From Leifsonia sp. SCN 70-46 (GTDB lineage: Bacteria > Actinomycetota > Actinomycetes > Actinomycetales > Microbacteriaceae), in NCBI GenBank assembly GCA_001725325.1, contig MEFY01000002.1:1-64000 (forward strand): a stretch of 64,000 nucleotides of DNA. Reading direction: 5' to 3'. Position numbers and translations under genes: made by a program. The notes under the pieces are model-generated. The model was not told where the DNA came from, did not search any database, and saw nothing but the letters and a program-made list of their open reading frames with translations. Positions 47,300 through 55,880 of the stretch are shown piece after piece (the stretch's first letter is position 1; each line of letters opens with the position of its first letter).

Positions 47300-47830
47300 T
47301 CAGAAGTCGCTCAATGCGAGAACGCCCTGTGATTCCCCCCATGCGACTGTCACCCGCCGGTCACACTCCGCATCAGATGGCGCGACCTTCAACTCGCCGA
47401 ACGTCGCGCGCGCGCTCCAGCACACGATGGACGTGAAGTGATCGGACCACGCGCCCGCCCGTGCGACACCGGTTCCAACAGTCACCAAGCTCAAGAGCGT
47501 CTGGCCCGACACGCTTTCAATCGACGTAACATACGTTCCGGTACCGCTCGGCCTGAATCCCTCGATCTCGTCGGACGTCAAACCCACTAGATACGAGTTC
47601 GCGCACGGGTTCAAGTTCTCCAGGAATTCTGCATTCGACTCGTCTGCCGGCGCCTTGGCAAATGCATCGGCCAGACAGGCATCCACGTCTGAGAGCGCTG
47701 ACCGCAACGCAGCGAGACTGTTCTCTTTTGCTGTCGAGGGCAGGTTGTCGAGCGAGCACCCGCTCATGCCGAGAGTTGCAATCAGGGCAACCACCAAGAG
47801 CAGCCCGCTACGGATGGAGAGCAAGGGCAT
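47300..47830 (-). CDS. Putative lipoprotein
   Basis: This 176-residue protein has an N-terminal hydrophobic signal ending in a lipobox (LGMSGC, about residue 24), then a helical region with the two cysteines of DACLADAF and LNPCANSY. The C-terminal half has another cysteine pair (IVCWSARA, AECDRR). No family recognised. Start ATG at 47830 lies inside the 3' end of the SGNH fragment, so the two were once one operon. Composition is that of the island. Confidence 0.65.
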   Translation of the reverse strand: MPLLSIRSGLLLVVALIATLGMSGCSLDNLPSTAKENSLAALRSALSDVDACLADAFAKAPADESNAEFLENLNPCANSYLVGLTSDEIEGFRPSGTGTYVTSIESVSGQTLLSLVTVGTGVARAGAWSDHFTSIVCWSARATFGELKVAPSDAECDRRVTVAWGESQGVLALSDF

Positions 47831-48152
47831 CCTCCAAAGCGTCGGCGTAGAGCTGCGTACCGCAGTCGTTCGGATGTACAGACTCTTGCGAAGCGTACGT
47901 CCCATTCACAAGAAGGCCAAGATCGTTGATCATGAACATCGCGTCTTCGCCTGGAGTCGCGACGAGGATCGGGGTATTGATGCCGGACGACGATGTGCAC
48001 AGATTATGCCCTGAGAAATAGGGCTGCGGATCGACAAAGAAGACGTCGGGACCGCTCACGGGATCGGCCGAAGCTGCAGCTGCGGCAAGCGCTGCATTCA
48101 AGTTGTCAGCAAGGTCATTGAGCCAGGGCATGTTGTCCTCGGCAATGGGCAC
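47808..48152 (-). pseudogene. SGNH/GDSL hydrolase fragment (C-terminal part)
   Basis: The 114-residue frame carries only the C-terminal part of an SGNH-type secreted hydrolase: DVFFVDPQPYFSGHNLC and the catalytic His block ESVHPNDCGTQLYADAL. Secreted GDSL esterases also carry an N-terminal GDS block and a G-x-N block, about 150 residues more, which are not found upstream in credible form; a recombinase remnant on the other strand begins there. GTG at 48152 is the only start available. It is most likely a truncated gene. Confidence 0.65.
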
Positions 48153-48161
48153 GCATGCGCG

Positions 48162-48506
48162 GTGCAGTCGGTGTTGGCAGAAACAGAGGCCAGAAGGCTT
48201 CGCGACCTCCGCAAGCGCGCCCGAACCGAAAGAGTCACGCGCTTCCCCGCACCGAAACGGGTTTCCGTTGTGAAGCTCTCTTCCGCGAAGAAGACTGAAA
48301 TTGCGCAGCGCTAGCAGGCAGGGGCTCGCCCAGTAGACCTAGCTCGTGATTTTGGCATTTCAGAATGGCGAGTTCAGGAGCTACGCAAGCGTTTCAGCCT
48401 CGCGAAACACCCTATCGGCGTGACCGAAAACGAGATCGCAGCTCAGGTAGGGCGTGACCCGAAGACCGTTGCGAAGGAACTCCGAAGGCGTGGCATCGTT
48501 CGATGA
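48162..48506 (+). pseudogene. Remnant of a recombinase/transposase HTH tail with an in-frame stop
   Basis: Reading from 48162 in one frame gives VLAETEARRLRDLRKRARTE, then KKTEIAQR, an amber codon at 48312-48314, and QAGARPVDLARDFGISEWRV followed by TENEIAAQVGRDPKTVAKEL, ending in TGA at 48506. The two helix-turn-helix units resemble the tail of large serine recombinases or of transposase-like proteins, in which a Y would be expected at the stop position. The N-terminal catalytic part is absent. I infer a truncated, nonsense-mutated gene left from an older insertion. Confidence 0.6.
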
Positions 48507-48535
48507 AATTGGTTCAGGTGCGATGGCACCCAGGA

Positions 48536-49471
48536 TCAACCGAAGTGCTCAGGCGCGCCGAACAGAAGGCCCAACCGCTTAGCGAGATTCTCGAGAGCGT
48601 CGCAGAAAGCCAACCATTCAGCTTCCTCAATTCCGATTGGCTGCACGGAGAGGGCCGTCAACTGACCACCGACAATGTACGGATGAATCGATACCGCAAG
48701 ATCGCCGAAGAACATCTGTCGCCCGTCTAGCAACAGGTCGTCCACGGCGACCGGACGGCCATCGACCCAGATCCCCATTTCTGCGAGGCCGATTGCTAAC
48801 TCTCTATAAGGCGGTATGGCGGGACCTAAGAAGTCCGGACCCGCGTGAGGCATCGCAAGAAGAAAGTCCCCGCTAGAGACTCGCCCGTCGCGGCCAACGT
48901 GTTCCGATTCGCGCTGCGCACGCGGGGAGACCCGCATTGCGGATTGCTGGCCCACTCTCGGCGCTGCAAGCAATGGCGCCAATAGTGAGCTTCCGCGCTC
49001 GATGACGCTCGCGCGATCTCCGAGTGTCGTCACCAGAAGCACGCGGTCGAGCATGCCTCTCGCATGGGCGACGTTCGGCCGCCCAGTGAGTAGGTTCATA
49101 GCCAAGTTCTGAGCGACATCTTCCGCCGGCACCTTGGGCTGGAGTGGTGTCGATACAACTGTGGACCTGAAATCGATGTAGCGAGAAGTCTTTGAAGGCG
49201 ACAGGACCCAATGAGCGTCACCGTCGTACTTGCGAAGAATCTCGAGCAGATAGTGGGCAAACGGTTCGAAGGCGTAGCTAGCCCGACCTTCGATCGTGTC
49301 AGAGGCGGGCCAGCCGAAGAAGGTTGCCGTCGATGGCATGGCGCCTTTAGGGATCTCGGGGAGCCCTGCACCGACCCTCGCTTGGTACCAGTCCCAGAGA
49401 GGAATCAGGCTATCGAGAGTCCCGTCCATTTCTTCGATGGGCCCGCCGGTCTCCGCCATTTGCACGGCCAA
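48536..49471 (-). CDS. Probable immunity protein of the adjacent toxin
   Basis: This 311-residue protein without signal or membrane segment is not a family I recognise. It is acidic-to-neutral with a mixed alpha/beta look: HYLLEILRKYDGDAHWVLSP, then a long linker and the C-terminal YIVGGQLTALSVQPIGIEEAE. It starts 83 bases downstream of the end of the 1826-residue secreted protein, on the same strand, in the position occupied by immunity genes in polymorphic toxin systems. A cytoplasmic protein placed there fits neutralisation of a nuclease domain. The role is inferred from position only. Confidence 0.6.
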   Translation of the reverse strand: MAVQMAETGGPIEEMDGTLDSLIPLWDWYQARVGAGLPEIPKGAMPSTATFFGWPASDTIEGRASYAFEPFAHYLLEILRKYDGDAHWVLSPSKTSRYIDFRSTVVSTPLQPKVPAEDVAQNLAMNLLTGRPNVAHARGMLDRVLLVTTLGDRASVIERGSSLLAPLLAAPRVGQQSAMRVSPRAQRESEHVGRDGRVSSGDFLLAMPHAGPDFLGPAIPPYRELAIGLAEMGIWVDGRPVAVDDLLLDGRQMFFGDLAVSIHPYIVGGQLTALSVQPIGIEEAEWLAFCDALENLAKRLGLLFGAPEHFG

Positions 49472-49554
49472 GTCCTGTAGACGGATGGGTCCACGAGACT
49501 TGACGTGCCAAAGATAGGCAAGCGCCGATTGTTCATCGACTTCGTTGAAGTTAA

Positions 49555-52500
49555 TTAGAACCCCTCATCCGGCCAGTGAATCTCAAGAATGATACCGGCA
49601 TCCTCGAGCTCCCTAAGAGTGCGCGCATCCGCGCCAATGCCCGTTGCCCCACTCGCGAGAAGTGACCAGATCACGGTGTGACCCGATGCCACCCACGCCG
49701 CATCTTTCGCGACTTCATCCTTGACGTTGCTCCAGCGAACAAAGCCGGTCTTGAACTCTCGATACTGCGGGTACAGGCCGTTGATGACGAGATCGTACTT
49801 TCGAACGATGCCGCTACCTGGGTCGTTGATGACTTCCTTGTAGCCCGGGTAGCCCATCTGATCAAGGAAATGCTCTCCCCCGAGCTTGCCGGTCAGCCGC
49901 CAGTCATTGGTCCGAATCACGGGCGTTGCAAGGCCCATGGGGCGATAGGCGGTGCTTATGTACGGATAGTCAACAAGAAGCTTGAGCTGCGCAGGGCTCA
50001 TGAACTCGAGCGCAAAGTTTCGAGCAGCATTGTCGACGTCGAGATAGTCCAACTTGAGTTGCAGGTTGAGGTCGATGTCTCCGATGGCCCGCTCGACCAC
50101 ATCGTCGAGTATTCCCTCGCGATCCGCGAGGGACACTACGAACGCCCTGAAGTAGCTCTTCGTAGCGCGTACCGCTGCCTTGGCGAGCACGGCAACTGCA
50201 CGAATACCGTCGCCCAGAATAGGTATTGCGCCGATCAGGGAAAGGATCGCCCCAAGTACCTCGACTCGGGCCAGCTGGCCGACAGCGTCTCGAAGATCGG
50301 CGATCACACCGGCGACCGGGATGAATCCGCTCGCAATGTTTCCAATGAGCCACGGGATCGAGTCCGGAATGTACATGATTTCGCCGAGGTAGAACCCGAC
50401 GTAGAGTTCCCTGACCAGGTCTGCAGGTGTGGTGACCACTGGGACCTCGAGTGGGTCATCACCGCTGAACCGGTTGTTGATCTCTTCGCCGTCGAGCTTT
50501 CCGTCCCCGTCGGTATCGGCCTTGTTCGGGTCGGTCCCCCAAGCCAGCTCAGTTCCGTCATCGGCGCCGTCGTTGTCGATGTCAGCGATCAGCGGACGAC
50601 CACCAGTCTCGACCTCATCGAGGTCGGGAACGTAGTCCCCGTCGCCGTCCACCGACGACGGGTCCGAGTTCACGTAGAAGGCCACGGAACCTGTCGAGCT
50701 GGGAAGCCCTAGCTGAGAGGACGAGGCTCGCGAGCCGATCTCCATGCCGTCGGGCATTCCGTCGTCGTCCGTGTCCGCGTTGTACGGGTCGCTCGTGTAC
50801 CGAGCCGGCATTCCCGCATCTTTACGGCTCGCAGTGTCGACAACGCCCTTGATCTCGATCTTGTCTGGTACGCCGTCGTTGTCCGAGTCCAGGGTGTCCG
50901 AGATCGGCAGAGACCAGTTGTAAGGGAGGACGTCCTCAATCCATGAATTCAGGTCCGTCTCGGTCGGTACATACGAGTACGTTCCTCCGGTGTCAGAGGC
51001 GAGTTGCTCAAGCCACAGGGCGGTCGTCGGGCTGCCGACGCCGACGTCCAGCACGTGCACCGGATCGGTACGATCCCTGAAGTCAACATAGCCAGGGACG
51101 TTCATCCCCGAAGGTAGACCGGTTGGCTTAGCACTTCCGTCGGTCACTAGCAGCAGGGTGTGAAGTCGACATGCAGCTGGGTCTGTCTGGAACTCACCTC
51201 CGCGCAGCCACTCTCCCTGTCCTCTGATCCCTCCAATCGCCTGCTCGATGAGCCCCCACGAGATAAGGGACGAGTCCCATTCATCGATAGTCGAGTCGGT
51301 CGCTGCGTTGACCTCCATCAAGTCCACGAGAGCGAGGGCTTCCGCGGGGGTCAGCGTGACTCCGTTCGGTGACGTCCACCAGCTCTCGAGCCATGTGTCG
51401 GGAAGGTAGAAGTTGCCGCTACCACCCGCACCACCACGTGCGCCGACACCGACGATGCCAAACTGACGGACGCTGACACGGTCGCCGGGACGAAGCGCCC
51501 CGATGACCGTGCGCATAGCGTCGAATCGTTCACCAGTGGGGTCGTTGTACTCCATGCTTGAGGTCGCATCGAGGATTACCTCGACGTCGAGCCTGGGCTT
51601 GCCGATCTCGGCGAGGTAGCACTGATTCGCGTTGTTGCGCCACTCATCCAGGTTCACGACCGCGTATCGCACACCGAGGTCCGGCGAATCGATCGTGATG
51701 GTGTTTTCCGCAGTCGAGACGGAGACGTCGTTGCTGACGAACTCCCAACGCTGAAGCGTCGTATTCCATTTGATTGGCCGCAAGTTCGTGACAAGGCTCA
51801 CGGGCGTCGCGTAGTGGATCTTGAGACTCCGAACAGTCGGAGGGTCAAGCCCAAACGTGCCGCGCGCAAAACCGGACTCGTCCGGGGCTGGCGCCTCGTT
51901 CACCATCGCGGAGAAAGTGACGGCCCCGGGGAAGTCCACGACTGAGCCCTGCTCGACGGAAACGCCCGCGAGGGAGCCCTCGGGCCCAGTAAGCGCCGCT
52001 GTCGCAGGACTCACTCCGTCCGGTGCGTAGTCGGGGTTGCTCAGAACGTCCCGATCGACGACCTCCTCGGCGTCGCTCTCAGAATCGTTGTCCGAGTCGG
52101 CGTTCGTGGGATCGGTACCGTTCGCGAATTCGTAGCCGTCCGAGAGGCTGTCTTCGTCGGTGTCCAGCACCAACGGATCAGTGCCGTAAAGCGCTTCATC
52201 CGAGTCGCTGAGGCCGTCACCATCCGTATCTCCCTTAAGGGGATCGGTGCCTGCGCCAATCTCGTCCAGGTTCGAGATTCCATCTGAATCGGCGTCGGCA
52301 GCACCGTCGTCGACGGCGTCATCGTCTGTGTCAGCGACGAGAGGATCGGTTGCCCCACTCAGGTAGCGAACCTCTGCGAAGTCATTGAGACCGTCGCCGT
52401 CAGTATCGGCCAAGAGCGGATTCGTTCCGACAATCGCCTCGGCGGCGTCGACCAGTCCATCGAGGTCCTGATCCGAGATGTTCTCATCCGGCGCGATCGA

Positions 52501-55035
52501 ACCGGCCGATAGAGAGACGCCCTCGCCCGCTGCATTCGTGGCCGTGATGCTGAAGGTATAGGTGCTCAAGTTGGTGAGGCCCTCTACTCGAGCGGCCACA
52601 CGCGGCCAAGTGCCCGACACAGGCACCGTCAGTTCGATTGCTCCCGGGTTGGTTGTGACGGTGTACGAGGTGATGGGGCTGCCGTTGTCGTACGCCGCAG
52701 TCCAATAGACATCCACCCATCCATCGCCGGCGCGGAGCTCGGGATCGGTCGGTGCGCCGGGCAGTCCGTATGCGTAGAACTCCGCGAATCCGGTCGAGCC
52801 AGCTCCATCAGCCGTTTCGGCAGAGACGTTGACGTAGTACAGGCAGCCCTCTTCGAGGCCCGTCAGGTCGATGTGGTCATCGACGGTCGTGAACGACTGC
52901 GAGTCCTCGCAGAAGGGAGTGTAGAGATCGACGTTGTAGTGGTCCAGAACACCTCCACCGAGATCAGCGGGAGGATCCCAAGTTACGGTCGCGTCGGTGA
53001 GAACCGCCGACGCCTGAACGTTCAGAGGCTCGCTCGGCGAGTAAGTGCCGATCTCAACCGGGACGGTCGTCATAGGGCCATCGCCGAGTGCATTGTGCGG
53101 GGTGACAGAGACCTCGTACTCGCCTATGGCCAGGCCGGTGAAGTCAGCCAGTCTGGGATAGTCGGGAACCTCGATCGTGACATCGTCCGGGCTCAACGTG
53201 ACGGTGTAACCCGTGATCGGTGCGTCGTCGAGGAAGTACCCACCGCTCCCCCATGTCACGTGGATCGAGTTGCGATTCTGAATGGCGTTCAGGCTCGACA
53301 CGGCGGGCGGCAAGGAGCTGACGCTGAACTCTGCGAAATCTGACCACTCGGAATAGCCGTCGCCCTGGACGAGCGCTTGCCAGCGAAGGTCAACTTCCTG
53401 GTAGGGGTTCAATGTCAGTTCAGGTGAGAAGGTGGCAATGCCGTCGACGTCTGTCTGCGCGGTGCCCGAAGCCACCTCGACCGGGAAGCCAAATCCCCAG
53501 CTGGCCTCGACCCGGAATGCCACGTCGGCGCCTTCCTCATCGCCGACATCTGCCTGCAGCGCGACGCCCGGAAGCACAACCGCATTGTCAATCGGAGCGA
53601 TCAGAGTCGGCTGATCGATCGGGGAACCGACATGCAAACGAGTCCCTTCGGACCACGGTCCGTCCTCGGTCGCAGAGTGCAGGCGAATGAGGAGCGAGTA
53701 GGTTTCTCCCTCGCTGAGAGTGGCTGTTGGCAGCGACCAGTCGACATATTGGAGGCCGTACACATGAGTTCCGGCAATGAGATCGGAAATAACCAACTGC
53801 TCCGACTCGTCTTCGATCCGAACCTCGAAATCCATGTCGGGGAGCGGGTCTTCCGCGTCGTCGTCATAGGCGACCAGTTGAAGGAGAGGCTCCTCATTGA
53901 GAAGCGTGATTCCTTTGGAGCTCATGTAGGACGGATCCGCCGTCACCTCCACCGCCGGCCAGGTCGGGGCGCTTTCGTCAGCCGCAGACTCGAGCGACAC
54001 GTCGTCCCAATAGACCGTTCCGCTCGTTGGCGAAGCGTCGTTGTGGCCCAAGGACCAGTCTTGGGTGGTGCCATCGGCCGTGAACGTGTACGAGAGTTCC
54101 TGCCATCCGCCGACCGTGGCGGAGTCCTTCCCAATGCCATGGACATCCAAAGAGATGTCGCTCAGTCCGGTGGTCCCTGAAATGTTCACCCAGGCGCGGA
54201 GCGTGTATTCGTGGCCATCGACGAGCCCCGTCAGGGTGTCAGACATTCCCACCCAGTACCCGGTCAGCTGACTACGGAGACCAAAGGACCAATCCCCCGT
54301 TCGCGAGTTTGCCGTGGTGAGGGACGCGATCGTCGAGCCGTCGTTGAGGTAGGCCTCGGTGGCGAAGCCGCCCATCTCGTAGCCCTGGCTATGAAGCACC
54401 TCGGGCGAGTGCCAGCCGCTGCCGTCGAGATATCCGTCCTGCGTAAGTTGCAGATCGTCCCAATAGACCGCGCCACTAGTCGGCGAAGCATCCCCATGGC
54501 CAAAAGCCCAGTCTTGGGTTGTTGAGACAGCCGTGAAGGTGAAATCTAACTCCTGCCAGCCCGAAGTGGTGGCGAGAGTCGAACCGAGTCCGTCTGCCCC
54601 GATGCCGATGTCTGTGAGGCCGGATGTCCCTGACGCGTCGACCCAGGCCGAGAGCGTGTACGAGCGGCCAATGGTCAATCCGGTGAGAGTCTCGGACATA
54701 CCGACCCAGTAGCCGGTCACCTGGCTCTCGAGAGCATACGACCAGTTGCCGGTGTGTGAGTTCGCGGTAGTGATCGAGGCGACGGTTGATCCATCGTGGA
54801 GGTACGCGGTACTGCCAAAACCGTTCGGCTCGTAGGACGTCTCGCTGACTGTAGTCGGAGTGCCGGCCCTCGACGCAACGGCGCTCGCCTGGTCGGCCTC
54901 GAGCGGCACACCAACGAGCGTCGCCACGAGCGCGAACGCGACCAGGGAGGCGACCAAATTGCGCACCGCCCTCCATCGGGGGCTGACGATTGCGGCAAGA
55001 AGGTGAGGCGCGTTGGCCCACGGCGATTCAGACAC
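49555..55035 (-). CDS. Giant secreted multidomain protein with C-terminal nuclease-like toxin domain
   Basis: This 1826-residue protein has a signal peptide (about 25-52), two homologous beta-sandwich repeats (about 65-200 and 215-350) and three fibronectin type III-like domains (about 575-850). Calcium-binding thrombospondin-3-type repeats of the D-T-D-G-D-G-L type (853-1003 and 1383-1540) flank a VWA-like domain (about 1148-1370, MIDAS-like DATSS). A hydrophobic pretoxin-like region follows (about 1545-1620). The last 135 residues carry a PD-(D/E)xK-like core: KYDLVINGLY (Asp 1748) then REFKTG (Glu 1760, Lys 1762). GTG at 55035 follows GGGGAG. The layout, surface stalk then nuclease tip then small gene behind, is that of polymorphic contact toxins. 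Confidence 0.8.
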   Translation of the reverse strand: MSESPWANAPHLLAAIVSPRWRAVRNLVASLVAFALVATLVGVPLEADQASAVASRAGTPTTVSETSYEPNGFGSTAYLHDGSTVASITTANSHTGNWSYALESQVTGYWVGMSETLTGLTIGRSYTLSAWVDASGTSGLTDIGIGADGLGSTLATTSGWQELDFTFTAVSTTQDWAFGHGDASPTSGAVYWDDLQLTQDGYLDGSGWHSPEVLHSQGYEMGGFATEAYLNDGSTIASLTTANSRTGDWSFGLRSQLTGYWVGMSDTLTGLVDGHEYTLRAWVNISGTTGLSDISLDVHGIGKDSATVGGWQELSYTFTADGTTQDWSLGHNDASPTSGTVYWDDVSLESAADESAPTWPAVEVTADPSYMSSKGITLLNEEPLLQLVAYDDDAEDPLPDMDFEVRIEDESEQLVISDLIAGTHVYGLQYVDWSLPTATLSEGETYSLLIRLHSATEDGPWSEGTRLHVGSPIDQPTLIAPIDNAVVLPGVALQADVGDEEGADVAFRVEASWGFGFPVEVASGTAQTDVDGIATFSPELTLNPYQEVDLRWQALVQGDGYSEWSDFAEFSVSSLPPAVSSLNAIQNRNSIHVTWGSGGYFLDDAPITGYTVTLSPDDVTIEVPDYPRLADFTGLAIGEYEVSVTPHNALGDGPMTTVPVEIGTYSPSEPLNVQASAVLTDATVTWDPPADLGGGVLDHYNVDLYTPFCEDSQSFTTVDDHIDLTGLEEGCLYYVNVSAETADGAGSTGFAEFYAYGLPGAPTDPELRAGDGWVDVYWTAAYDNGSPITSYTVTTNPGAIELTVPVSGTWPRVAARVEGLTNLSTYTFSITATNAAGEGVSLSAGSIAPDENISDQDLDGLVDAAEAIVGTNPLLADTDGDGLNDFAEVRYLSGATDPLVADTDDDAVDDGAADADSDGISNLDEIGAGTDPLKGDTDGDGLSDSDEALYGTDPLVLDTDEDSLSDGYEFANGTDPTNADSDNDSESDAEEVVDRDVLSNPDYAPDGVSPATAALTGPEGSLAGVSVEQGSVVDFPGAVTFSAMVNEAPAPDESGFARGTFGLDPPTVRSLKIHYATPVSLVTNLRPIKWNTTLQRWEFVSNDVSVSTAENTITIDSPDLGVRYAVVNLDEWRNNANQCYLAEIGKPRLDVEVILDATSSMEYNDPTGERFDAMRTVIGALRPGDRVSVRQFGIVGVGARGGAGGSGNFYLPDTWLESWWTSPNGVTLTPAEALALVDLMEVNAATDSTIDEWDSSLISWGLIEQAIGGIRGQGEWLRGGEFQTDPAACRLHTLLLVTDGSAKPTGLPSGMNVPGYVDFRDRTDPVHVLDVGVGSPTTALWLEQLASDTGGTYSYVPTETDLNSWIEDVLPYNWSLPISDTLDSDNDGVPDKIEIKGVVDTASRKDAGMPARYTSDPYNADTDDDGMPDGMEIGSRASSSQLGLPSSTGSVAFYVNSDPSSVDGDGDYVPDLDEVETGGRPLIADIDNDGADDGTELAWGTDPNKADTDGDGKLDGEEINNRFSGDDPLEVPVVTTPADLVRELYVGFYLGEIMYIPDSIPWLIGNIASGFIPVAGVIADLRDAVGQLARVEVLGAILSLIGAIPILGDGIRAVAVLAKAAVRATKSYFRAFVVSLADREGILDDVVERAIGDIDLNLQLKLDYLDVDNAARNFALEFMSPAQLKLLVDYPYISTAYRPMGLATPVIRTNDWRLTGKLGGEHFLDQMGYPGYKEVINDPGSGIVRKYDLVINGLYPQYREFKTGFVRWSNVKDEVAKDAAWVASGHTVIWSLLASGATGIGADARTLRELEDAGIILEIHWPDEGF

Positions 55036-55425
55036 CTTAAAAACTCCCCAGAATTAGGTGACCAGATGCTGAGAGAGTATTGAAAATGCACAGACCTGTC
55101 TGTAGGCCTTAACGCGGACTGAAGCTCACCTTTCGTACCCCGATCCGACGGCCCTGACCGCGGCGATCCAGTCCCTCACTTCTGACACTGCTCGCAACGA
55201 GCGCGCTTGGGTGGGAGACCGACGGGTATCTCGCCGGCGCGTCTCGCGGTTCGTTCGCTCGCGGACTCACTGATAGGTTCCACACGACGGCGAGTCACTG
55301 ACGACTCGTGAACGTCTGGCCGCAGGTGCTTTCGCTGCTCCGCCTCAGCTGGGACGTCCCGTGGAGGATGGGCGCATCCGCTGCCTTCTTGGCAACGGGC
55401 GCAGGTGCCGCCTTCGATCTCTCCC
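55036..55425. other. Intergenic gap, island
   Basis: The gap between the start of the toxin gene and the small plus-strand gene holds the toxin promoter region near 55040-55090 (A+T-rich). A minus-strand frame at 55176-55427 with scattered CxxC pairs is open but is not family-like and has no ribosome-binding site. I see no repeat, RNA gene or credible coding sequence here. Confidence 0.5.
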
Positions 55426-55821
55426 ATGTACGAAGATCGCGATCATGCAATCAAAGTGAAGCCCTTCTGGCTCTACAAACTTCCGCAGCGGGCGATGAGA
55501 GAAGTTCTGAAGCACCAGCTAGTGATCGTGGGCTACCTCAACGCAGGACACGTCGAGGCAGCGCTGCAAGAGGCAGGGTTCACCGTTGAACCCACAGGAG
55601 GCGACCCGCGATCGTTCCACTATTCGACCGACCTAAGCTGGCCCACGGGCGAGACCTTTCACATAGAGAGCCCCGCGCCCTGGTTAGAGATGACGATCGG
55701 GCTACACGAATTTCGAGGCATCGAATGCGTTCTGGACACCGCACTCGCCCTCCTCGACATACCAAAGCGCATATCGCTCGACGAATTCCTGAAAGCGGGA
55801 CGGCCGCCAACTAAGCGATAG
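55426..55821 (+). CDS. Small hypothetical protein in the island
   Basis: This 131-residue protein with no signal or membrane helix shows an alpha/beta pattern: KVKPFWLYKLPQRAMREVLK, then QLVIVGYLNAGHVEAALQEA and a C-terminal IPKRISLDEFL. No family is recognised. ATG 55426 is preferred over GTG 55405 because the segment before it is Pro/Ser-rich. It runs opposite to its neighbours, between the toxin gene and the nuclease-NTPase gene; the island position would suit a defence accessory or orphan immunity role, but nothing in the sequence proves it. Confidence 0.55.
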   Translation: MYEDRDHAIKVKPFWLYKLPQRAMREVLKHQLVIVGYLNAGHVEAALQEAGFTVEPTGGDPRSFHYSTDLSWPTGETFHIESPAPWLEMTIGLHEFRGIECVLDTALALLDIPKRISLDEFLKAGRPPTKR

Positions 55822-55880
55822 GCACCCCAGTGAGTACTGGAATGTGCAAACGGACAGTCGAACGAGCTATGCAGGAGGTA

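Noticed and set aside
47240-47300. Search for the second attachment site (copy of the tRNA-Arg 3' end) at the left island edge
   Set aside because: No copy of GGAGGGACTCGAACCC or a near match was found by eye between 44 and 49 kb, so the left edge is not marked as an att site.
48152-48340. In-frame extension of the SGNH fragment containing an RDSFGSG segment resembling a GDS block
   Set aside because: The stretch is antisense to the recombinase-like remnant, has no start codon, and lacks the rest of the N-terminal hydrolase blocks; I consider the match a coincidence.
48503-48730. Plus-strand 75-residue open frame starting at the end of the recombinase remnant
   Set aside because: It lies almost wholly antisense to the C-terminal part of the 311-residue probable immunity gene and has no domain.
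55176-55427. Minus-strand 83-residue frame with several CxxC pairs
   Set aside because: The composition is not protein-like, there is no ribosome-binding site, and it partly overlaps the start of the plus-strand gene at 55426.
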